This document shows, piece by piece, positions 17,789-24,280 of a stretch of 64,000 nucleotides of DNA. Origin of the DNA: Campylobacter concisus (GTDB lineage Bacteria; Campylobacterota; Campylobacteria; Campylobacterales; Campylobacteraceae). The notes below the pieces were generated by a model that worked only from the letters and a program-made list of their open reading frames with translations, had not been told where the DNA came from and did no database searches. A program made the translations under genes and the position numbers. Position 1 is the stretch's first letter. Each line of letters begins with the position of its first letter. The stretch is taken from the NCBI RefSeq assembly GCF_002092855.1, contig NZ_LVLC01000030.1:124001-188000 (forward strand), written 5' to 3'.

Positions 17789-18426
17789 TTCGCATACTCC
17801 ATAGGACTATAAATTTTGACACCTTCGCTGTGGTCATCTTGCGCTACTTGCACGATCACTTTAGCGATATCAGCCGCCTTCATCGGACGATACTCGTCAA
17901 AAAAGCCTTTTGGGATAAATTTAAACGCCTTTATCGCCAGGTACTCGCCAAGTCTAAATTCCTTTCTCTCAGCCTCGATAAGTGGCAGCCTAACGATGTG
18001 AAATGAGCTATATCCAAGCTCTTTTATCTTTGCTTCTGCTTGACCTTTTGCCTTTAGGTAAAACGAGCCTGACTTTCTGCTAGCACCTGCGGCCGAGAGT
18101 AAAACAAAGCGTTTTGCCCCACACTCCAAGCCAAATTTGGCGAAATTTATCGGATAGGTCACATCGACTTTGTAAAACTGCTCTTTGTGCTTTGCCACTT
18201 TCATCGTCGTGCCAAGTGCACAAAAGACGTCATCAGCGATAAATGGCACCTCATATTTTAGCTCGTCAAAATTTATTACTTTTACTTCAAGCTTTTCATG
18301 AGTAAATTCTAGTTCGTGCCTAGCAAGGGCGATAACCTTGTTGTAGTACTCACTCTCGCATAAATTTTTTAAAATCTCACTTCCCAAAGCACCGCTAGCT
18401 CCAGCTATAAGGGCGATCTTTTTCAT
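17785..18426 (-). CDS. NAD(P)H-binding atypical SDR (HTATIP2/YwnB-like)
   Basis: The 213-residue protein opens with GASGALGSEILKNL, the glycine-rich NAD(P) motif of atypical SDRs, and has the LSAAGASRKSGSFYLKAKGQAE segment (about 109-130), in which Ser, Tyr/Lys and the KGQAE turn are typical of the CC3/HTATIP2-like group. Such proteins act as redox sensors or flavin/quinone reductases; no substrate can be named. It follows the alcohol dehydrogenase by 29 bases and overlaps the next SDR by 4, so it belongs to the same operon. Confidence 0.87.
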   Translation of the reverse strand: MKKIALIAGASGALGSEILKNLCESEYYNKVIALARHELEFTHEKLEVKVINFDELKYEVPFIADDVFCALGTTMKVAKHKEQFYKVDVTYPINFAKFGLECGAKRFVLLSAAGASRKSGSFYLKAKGQAEAKIKELGYSSFHIVRLPLIEAERKEFRLGEYLAIKAFKFIPKGFFDEYRPMKAADIAKVIVQVAQDDHSEGVKIYSPMEYAK

Positions 18427-18455
18427 ATCTTTCCTTTGTAAAATTTAGATAAATT

Positions 18456-19601
18456 CTATCTCGCTAAGGCAAAAATTTCACTTATGGCCTCTTTTGTATA
18501 AATTTGCTCCAAGCCCCTGCCCTTTGCGTAGTCATAAACTAGCGCTATGATCTCATCTAAATTTGTATCATCGACTCCGATTTCAATAAGGCTTGTTGGC
18601 GTGCCGATCTTGCTAAACCACTCTTTTAGCTTTTCAATGCCTGCGTCTGCGTCATTCACGCCAAAAATTTCCTTGCCAAAACGCTTAAATGCCTCTAAAT
18701 TTCTACTCTTATACCACTTCATCCAAGCTGGCATCACCACACTTAGACCAGCTCCATGCGCACAATCAACTACCGCGCCTATGGCGTGCTCGATCATGTG
18801 ATTTGGATATGAGTAGCCGGCTGTGCCAACGTAAGTTAAGCCATTTAGCGCCATCGTAGCAGCCCAGGCAAACTCACCTCTAGCATCGTAATTATCTGGC
18901 TCTTTTAGTAAAATTTCAGTCGTTTTCATGACGGTTTTGATGTTTGCTTCGATGTATAAATTTATGATCTCAGGCTGAACGCTCGCCGTAAAGTAGCCCT
19001 CGATGCTGTGAGCGATGATGTCAGAGGCTGAATAGACCAAGTACTCCTTGCTAACGCTTGCTTGAAGAAGCGGATTTACCACCGATACTTTTGGGTAAAG
19101 ACAAGCGCCGTGCATGGCAAATTTCTCTTTTGTGGCTTCGTTTGTGACGACCGAGCCGCCATTCATCTCTGAGCCAGTTGCTGCAAGCGTTATGATGTCA
19201 AATATCATAAGTGCTTCACTTGGATCTTTACCGGTAAAAAAGTCCCAAACATCGCCGTTATATTTAACTCCAGTAGCCACAGCCTTTGCCGTGTCAAGCA
19301 CCGAGCCACCACCTATGGCTAGCACGCTATCGACACCTTGCTTTTTAGCTAAATTTATAGCCTCATTTACCTTGCTTAGCACTGGGTTTGACTTCACGCC
19401 GCCTATCTTGCAAAACTCGATGCCATTTGCACTTAGGCTCTTTGCTGCCACATCAAAAAGGCCATTTTTTATGATCCTATCGCTGCCATAGATGATAAGC
19501 GTCTTTTTAACGCCAAATTCTTTCATATATCTGCCGATATTTTGCTCTTTGTCTTTGCCAAATTCTATTTTTGTAGGGTTTAAAAAGCTAAAATTTTGCA
19601 T
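18456..19601 (-). CDS. Iron-containing alcohol dehydrogenase (butanol dehydrogenase / YqhD type)
   Basis: A group III alcohol dehydrogenase of 381 residues that interconverts aldehydes and alcohols with NAD(P)H. It shows the AIGGGSVLDTAK nucleotide motif (about 96-107) and metal-binding histidines in NHMIEHAIGAVVDCAHGAGL (about 267-286). These enzymes scavenge reactive aldehydes or serve fermentation. It is the first gene of the operon running down to 13721. The promoter with a TATAAT box and a palindrome lies directly upstream, and AAGGAGAAACT is the ribosome binding site. Confidence 0.94.
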   Translation of the reverse strand: MQNFSFLNPTKIEFGKDKEQNIGRYMKEFGVKKTLIIYGSDRIIKNGLFDVAAKSLSANGIEFCKIGGVKSNPVLSKVNEAINLAKKQGVDSVLAIGGGSVLDTAKAVATGVKYNGDVWDFFTGKDPSEALMIFDIITLAATGSEMNGGSVVTNEATKEKFAMHGACLYPKVSVVNPLLQASVSKEYLVYSASDIIAHSIEGYFTASVQPEIINLYIEANIKTVMKTTEILLKEPDNYDARGEFAWAATMALNGLTYVGTAGYSYPNHMIEHAIGAVVDCAHGAGLSVVMPAWMKWYKSRNLEAFKRFGKEIFGVNDADAGIEKLKEWFSKIGTPTSLIEIGVDDTNLDEIIALVYDYAKGRGLEQIYTKEAISEIFALAR

Positions 19602-19625
19602 AGTTTCTCCTTATTAGTTTTAATG

Positions 19626-19647
19626 ATTATAGTTTTGCAAAGCAAAA
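19626..19647 (-). promoter_or_regulatory. Promoter of the accessory redox/esterase operon with a candidate operator
   Basis: On the minus strand ACTATAATC gives a perfect -10 TATAAT (19626-19631), about 25 bases ahead of the alcohol dehydrogenase ATG. Directly upstream lies the palindrome TTTTGC-AAA-GCAAAA (19633-19647), placed where a repressor would cover the spacer between -35 and -10. The palindrome is plain to see; its role as an operator is inferred. Confidence 0.5.
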
Positions 19648-19675
19648 ATTTTTGTTAAAAATAATGAGTAGAAAT

Positions 19676-20350
19676 TTAAAAGTTTCTTAGTTTGATAGGA
19701 AGTTTCGAGATAATTTTTTTCGGATCAAAGCTACTTTTAGCATCAACTAAATTTCCAAAATTTTCACCTGTGCTAAGGAATTTTTGCAAATAATAATTGC
19801 CTCTATATCCAAGGTCATAAAGAATTTCAGACATCAAAGAAATATCTGCTTCATCTAAAAAATCTGCATGCACGGTTGTTCTTACTTCAAAATCAAAATT
19901 TATCTCAAGCAGATATTTTAGTGTGCTAATAAATTTTTCATATAAATTTGAGCCAGTTACGCCCGTAAATTTCTCTTTTGGCGCTTTAAAATCAAGTGCG
20001 ATATAGTCAATCAGCCCTTCGCCTATCGCCTCTTTTAAAATCTCAATATGAGAGCCATTTGTATCGACCTTTAGGCAAAAATTTCTTGACTTAACCTCTC
20101 TTGCAAGCTTCAAAAACAAAGGATTTGCCGTGCATTCGCCACCGCTAAAGACAATGCCATTTAGCTTACCTATACGGCGGTCTAAAAAGTTACAAACCTC
20201 ATCCATTTCTATATTGCCATTTGAATTTACAACTTCTATATTGTAGCAATACACGCATCTCATATTACAGCCTGCAAACCAAACTACCGCAGCCACTTTG
20301 TCTGGATAATCAAGCGTAGTAAATGGCGTTATACTAAAGACTTTATGCAA
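19676..20350 (-). CDS. nrdG: Anaerobic ribonucleotide reductase activating protein (radical SAM)
   Basis: NrdG uses a [4Fe-4S] cluster and S-adenosylmethionine to place the glycyl radical on NrdD. The 224-residue protein has the radical-SAM motif CxxxCxxC at Cys28, Cys32 and Cys35 (FAGCNMRCVYC), the GGEC segment (FSGGECTANP, about 80-89) and the LDFKAP segment near 140. It belongs to the longer NrdG type, not the 154-residue E. coli type. It follows the glycyl-radical cistron by 84 bases, a gap that holds a strong hairpin, so its expression is probably set below that of NrdD. Confidence 0.94.
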   Translation of the reverse strand: MHKVFSITPFTTLDYPDKVAAVVWFAGCNMRCVYCYNIEVVNSNGNIEMDEVCNFLDRRIGKLNGIVFSGGECTANPLFLKLAREVKSRNFCLKVDTNGSHIEILKEAIGEGLIDYIALDFKAPKEKFTGVTGSNLYEKFISTLKYLLEINFDFEVRTTVHADFLDEADISLMSEILYDLGYRGNYYLQKFLSTGENFGNLVDAKSSFDPKKIISKLPIKLRNF

Positions 20351-20372
20351 ATTTATGGACCTTTTGAGATTT

Positions 20373-20398
20373 AAAAGGCACAGAAGATTGTGCCTTTT
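20373..20398. terminator. Hairpin between the glycyl-radical cistron and nrdG
   Basis: AAAAGGCACA and TGTGCCTTTT form a perfect 10-bp stem with a 6-base loop. On the minus strand it ends in only four T, so it should act as a leaky attenuator ahead of nrdG. On the plus strand it has a longer T run. It ends 22 bases before the nrdG start. Confidence 0.6.
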
Positions 20399-20434
20399 TT
20401 ATTTGAGTTTTTATGTTTTTATTAGCTGCGGTGA

Positions 20435-20605
20435 TTATCTTTTGCAGCAACTTGCGTATTCATCAAATTTAATACGCTCTTTATGCTCACCTTTTTTACC
20501 AAGGTTAAAGCTCTCAACTGGGCGATGATAACCCATAACACGAGTATAGACTACGCATTTTGTGCGTTTGTCTTGCACTTTTTCTAAAATTTCTTTTTCT
20601 GTCAT
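20435..20605 (-). CDS. Separate glycyl-radical segment of class III ribonucleotide reductase (NrdD C-terminus)
   Basis: The 56-residue product carries VVYTRVMGYHRPVESFNLGK, the glycyl-radical loop found at the very C-terminus of NrdD in the Thermotoga-like branch, with Gly25 as the presumed radical site. The large NrdD protein encoded just upstream ends after its CxxH...CxxC zinc motif and lacks this loop. The cistron is in the same reading frame as NrdD: TAA, then GGA GAG GAA, then ATG. The nine bases between contain a good Shine-Dalgarno sequence. Two cysteines end the protein (CCKR). It is probably a trans-acting part of the enzyme; readthrough of the TAA is the alternative. Confidence 0.82.
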   Translation of the reverse strand: MTEKEILEKVQDKRTKCVVYTRVMGYHRPVESFNLGKKGEHKERIKFDEYASCCKR

Positions 20606-20614
20606 TTCCTCTCC

Positions 20615-22717
20615 TTATTTGGAATTGTTTTTCTCTTTCTCTATTAATTCTGCATCACAAAGTGGACAAAATTCATGCTCTCCAGCAATGTAGCCATGTT
20701 TTGAACAAACGCTAAATACTGGTGTTATCGTGATGTATGGAAGCTTATAATTTGAGATTATGCTCTTTACAAGTTCCTTACAAGCTTTAGGTGAGCTGAT
20801 CCTTTCTTTCATATAAAGGTGAAATACTGTACCACCAGTGTATGAAGTCTGAAGATCATCTTGTAAATCAAGTGCCTCGTAAGCATCATCTGTAAAATTT
20901 GCTGGAAGCTGGGTTGAGTTTGTGTAGTAAATATTCTCCCCGCCACCTGCTTGGATGATGTCTGGATAGCGCTTTTTATCCTCTTTGGCAAAGCGGTATG
21001 TTGTGCCCTCAGCTGGAGTCGCCTCAAGGTTATATAAATTTCCAGTTTCTTCTTGAAATGTCCTTATCTTATCGCGCAAAAACTCAACCATCTCAATAGC
21101 AAAATCACGTCCAAATTTTGTTGAGATATTCTCCTTGTCATTTGTGAAATTTCTAAGAAGCTCGTTCATGCCATTTATACCTATCGTGCTAAAGTGGTTA
21201 TTAAAGTGCTTTAGATATCTAGCCGTATAAGGATAAAGCCCTCTGTCATACATCTCTTGGATAAATTTACGCTTCTTTTCAAGTGTTGATTTAGCAAGTT
21301 CTAAAAGATAGCTAAGCCTGTTATAAAGTGCGACTTTATCACCTTTGAAGTTGTATCCTAGGCGAGCTAAATTTATAGTGACAACGCCGATCGAGCCTGT
21401 CATCTCAGCACTACCAAAAAGACCACCACCTCGTTTTAAAAGCTCTCTTAGATCAAGCTGCAAACGGCAACACATAGAGCGGACATGTCCTGGCTTGTAG
21501 GCTTTTTCGTTTTCTATCTTGTTACCATTTTCGTCATAAGTGTATTGTGAGCCGATGAAATTTTGAAAGTAGCTTGAGCCCATTTTGGCAGTATTTTCAA
21601 AGAGCACATCCGCTACTTCGCTATCCCAGTCAAAATCCTCTGTGATATTTACCGTTGGTATTGGAAATGTAAAAGGCTGCGAGCATTTATCGCCAGCTGT
21701 TAAAACCTCATAAAATGCCTTATCTATGCGTGCCATTTCAGGCTCGAAGTCCTTGTAGGTCATATCGATCAAATTTTTTCTGCCACGCTCGTTTGCTTTT
21801 TTCAAAATTTTCTCATCTTTTACATTCGTAAAGAGGTGTATATCATCACTCGTTGGAATCTGATCTCTTAGGTCGCTTGGGCAAGTGATGTCGATGGTTA
21901 CGTTTGTAAATGGGCTTTGTCCCCAGCGCGCAGGTACATTTAAGTTAAAAATAAAGCTAGTGATCGCCTTTTTGATCTCAGCATCACTTAGATCGTCTTT
22001 AAAAACGTAAGGCGCAAGGTAGGTGTCAAAGCTAGAAAACGCCTGAGCGCCAGCCCACTCGCTTTGCAAAATTCCTAAGAAATTTGCCATTTGATAAAGT
22101 GCCTCTCTAAAATGCTTTGGTGCTTTACTCTCAACTCTGCCACGAACGCCGTTAAAGCCCTCATTTAGCAAGGCTCGCAAACTCCAGCCAGCGCAGTACC
22201 CTGTAAGGCAGTCAAGGTCATGGATGTGGTAGTCTCCGTTTCTGTGGGCTAGGCCCTCTTCTTTGCTATAAACAGCGTCTAGCCAGTAGTTTGCGATAAC
22301 TTTGCCAGCGGTGTTGTTTATAAGGCCTGCGTTTGAGTAGCTTGTGTTTGAATTTGCAGAAATTCTCCAGTCGGTGCCGTTTATATACTCATTTATCGTT
22401 TGGGTTGAGTTTATATAGGTCGTATCTTCGTTTAGCCCTAAAATTTGCTCGCGTTGGAGCTTGTGCGTGTGGCGGTAGAGCATGAAGCTCTTTAAAACTT
22501 CAAAATGTCCGCCGTCAAATAGCTCTTTTTCTATCGCATCTTGGATGTCTTCGACTGTTATCGCACTTGATTTTTGAAAGATATCTTGGACTACATTTGT
22601 AAAAACTTGCTCGTCATAAGCTTTATTTTCGCTGGCAAATGCCTTTTTTATAGCATCTACTATCTTGTATGCTACAAATTCTTGCCTTGTGCCATCTCGT
22701 TTTAAAATTTCACGCAT
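20615..22717 (-). CDS. nrdD: Anaerobic ribonucleoside-triphosphate reductase, large part lacking the glycyl-radical loop
   Basis: NrdD makes deoxynucleotides without oxygen. Residues 1-95 form an ATP-cone (REILKRDGTRQEFVAYKIVDAI), followed by the ten-stranded barrel with active-site cysteine region (HDLDCLTGYCAGWSLRALL) and MCCRLQLDLRELLKRGGGLFG. The C-terminus holds a zinc site (CSKHGYIAGEHEFCPLC) and stops 13 residues later. The RVxGY glycyl-radical loop that follows in other NrdD proteins is in the next cistron. I prefer the ATG at 22717 over the GTG at 22720 because GAG lies six bases upstream. It is about 390 bases from the next gene and is probably transcribed with its radical cistron and nrdG. 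Confidence 0.95.
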   Translation of the reverse strand: MREILKRDGTRQEFVAYKIVDAIKKAFASENKAYDEQVFTNVVQDIFQKSSAITVEDIQDAIEKELFDGGHFEVLKSFMLYRHTHKLQREQILGLNEDTTYINSTQTINEYINGTDWRISANSNTSYSNAGLINNTAGKVIANYWLDAVYSKEEGLAHRNGDYHIHDLDCLTGYCAGWSLRALLNEGFNGVRGRVESKAPKHFREALYQMANFLGILQSEWAGAQAFSSFDTYLAPYVFKDDLSDAEIKKAITSFIFNLNVPARWGQSPFTNVTIDITCPSDLRDQIPTSDDIHLFTNVKDEKILKKANERGRKNLIDMTYKDFEPEMARIDKAFYEVLTAGDKCSQPFTFPIPTVNITEDFDWDSEVADVLFENTAKMGSSYFQNFIGSQYTYDENGNKIENEKAYKPGHVRSMCCRLQLDLRELLKRGGGLFGSAEMTGSIGVVTINLARLGYNFKGDKVALYNRLSYLLELAKSTLEKKRKFIQEMYDRGLYPYTARYLKHFNNHFSTIGINGMNELLRNFTNDKENISTKFGRDFAIEMVEFLRDKIRTFQEETGNLYNLEATPAEGTTYRFAKEDKKRYPDIIQAGGGENIYYTNSTQLPANFTDDAYEALDLQDDLQTSYTGGTVFHLYMKERISSPKACKELVKSIISNYKLPYITITPVFSVCSKHGYIAGEHEFCPLCDAELIEKEKNNSK

Positions 22718-22720
22718 CAC

Positions 22721-23108
22721 TTGCTCTTTTCTGATTATTTTTTGATATGGAGTTTAAAAGTATAGGACAAAAAAGCTTAAAATATAGAAAACTTATTTTA
22801 TTTTGTTTAATAATATTTATCAAAAAATATAAAATTTTAGAGAGTTTTATTAAGTATATTTTTGCGTATTTTTAGCATTTTAAACTAAAATTTGATTATT
22901 TTTACTTAAATAATTATTTTAATTTTAGTTTTTAAAATAGTAGATTTAGAATTTTGCAGGTCAATCAAGCTTATTTGGGTATAATCTCAGAAATTTATAG
23001 ATAGAGACATTTACATTAGCTAATACGTTTTTAAATTTAGACAAAATTAATAGAGGCAACTAATTTACTTTTGTTAAATTCATTATATTAATTAGATTAG
23101 CAATTCAA
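22721..23108. other. AT-rich intergenic region between nrdD and the coiled-coil gene
   Basis: The 388 bases are very AT-rich and should contain the nrdD promoter, though I cannot point to a single convincing -10 on the minus strand among the many TATA-like words. On the plus strand GGGTATAATCTCAG (TATAAT at 22980-22985) is a textbook -10, yet no plus-strand gene follows for several kilobases. I see no NrdR-type box pair. Confidence 0.4.
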
Positions 23109-24224
23109 CTATTTAGTTTTATAGATACTCAGAATATACTTTTCCATATCTGCTTCACTTGGTGGAGATAATAATTTATGAGATTTTAACTGTTTTATAT
23201 CTATTTTTCCATATACAAGATCCAACATATCAAACCCTATGTCTGAAATAATATTTTGATTTTCTAACCATTTTTCAAAAAATAAATATTCTATATGAAA
23301 GTTAATATTCCTTTCACAATCGCTATGTTTTTCTACTGCTTTTGTTATCTCACCACTTTCTCGCATATATTTTAAATCATTATCATTCCAATTACTATTT
23401 TTTATGTTAATTTCTATAAATTCTTTTTCATAATCTTTTTTACATATATTTACAAATTTTTGCTTTGTCTCTACTGCTTTTAAAAAACTATCTTTCCATA
23501 ATTTATAATCAGGTTCTTGAATAAACAAGTTTTCTTGATATTTTTTCATATTAGATAAATATCTTTTGATTATATCTTCATAAATATCTTTTTCTGAGCT
23601 ACTTTTAGCATTGCCTAAATATTCATATAATTTATTAAGTTGTTGTTTTATTCTATCAATAGGCAATATCAGAGATTTTTTTAAATCTTGATCAATATTG
23701 TTAATATTTTTTATTTTAAAAATATTAGATACATTTCCATCATCAAATAAATCGGTTAACATGCTTTTATAGGAGATATATTCAATCGTTGTATTGGTAT
23801 ATAATTTTTTTAAGTCTATTAAATTTTGTTTATAAACCACTTCTTTACTTCTTAAATCTTGTATATTTTTTTCATATTCTTCCATTTGTTTAATTAAGGC
23901 ATTATTGGTGTTTTTAAGATCGTTTTCTTTCTTATTAAGTTCAGCTATTCTAATATTAGTCGTATTAAGTTCATTTGATTTCTTTAATAATTCTTTGCTA
24001 ATTTTTTGATTTTCAACAGTAATATTTTGTTCTTTTTCATTTAATATAGTTACTTGTTTTTCTAGCATTTTAATTTCGAATGTTGGTTTGATTGTATAAA
24101 CATATCCGTATATGGCGGTTATTGCAACAATAATAGTTGCAATATTGCCAAGAATAGAATAAGTATCTTTATTTTTTAAAATTCTATAAACATATTTTAT
24201 AAAATACAACAACCATACTTTCAT
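23109..24224 (-). CDS. Unknown inner-membrane protein with a coiled coil
   Basis: I do not recognise this 371-residue protein. It has one membrane helix (about residues 24-46, ILGNIATIIVAITAIYGYVY), then a long heptad-rich coiled coil (about 52-130, Lys/Asn/Glu-rich), then a helical C-terminal region of about 240 residues with several cysteines and aromatic residues (FFEKWLENQN near 315). The N-in topology would place the coiled coil in the periplasm. Its A+T content, with many Asn, Lys and Ile codons, is higher than that of the flanking nrd genes. It sits between nrdD and nrdA on the same strand, which looks like an insertion. No partner genes suggest a role. Confidence 0.8.
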   Translation of the reverse strand: MKVWLLYFIKYVYRILKNKDTYSILGNIATIIVAITAIYGYVYTIKPTFEIKMLEKQVTILNEKEQNITVENQKISKELLKKSNELNTTNIRIAELNKKENDLKNTNNALIKQMEEYEKNIQDLRSKEVVYKQNLIDLKKLYTNTTIEYISYKSMLTDLFDDGNVSNIFKIKNINNIDQDLKKSLILPIDRIKQQLNKLYEYLGNAKSSSEKDIYEDIIKRYLSNMKKYQENLFIQEPDYKLWKDSFLKAVETKQKFVNICKKDYEKEFIEINIKNSNWNDNDLKYMRESGEITKAVEKHSDCERNINFHIEYLFFEKWLENQNIISDIGFDMLDLVYGKIDIKQLKSHKLLSPPSEADMEKYILSIYKTK

Positions 24225-24280
24225 AGCCTTATTACTCCAAAATAAGAAAACAAATCAAACATCTTATTGTAAAAAGTTCT

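Noticed and set aside
24233-24280. Possible terminator or extra small gene between the coiled-coil gene and nrdA
   Set aside because: No hairpin or start with a ribosome binding site could be made out in the 56-base gap.
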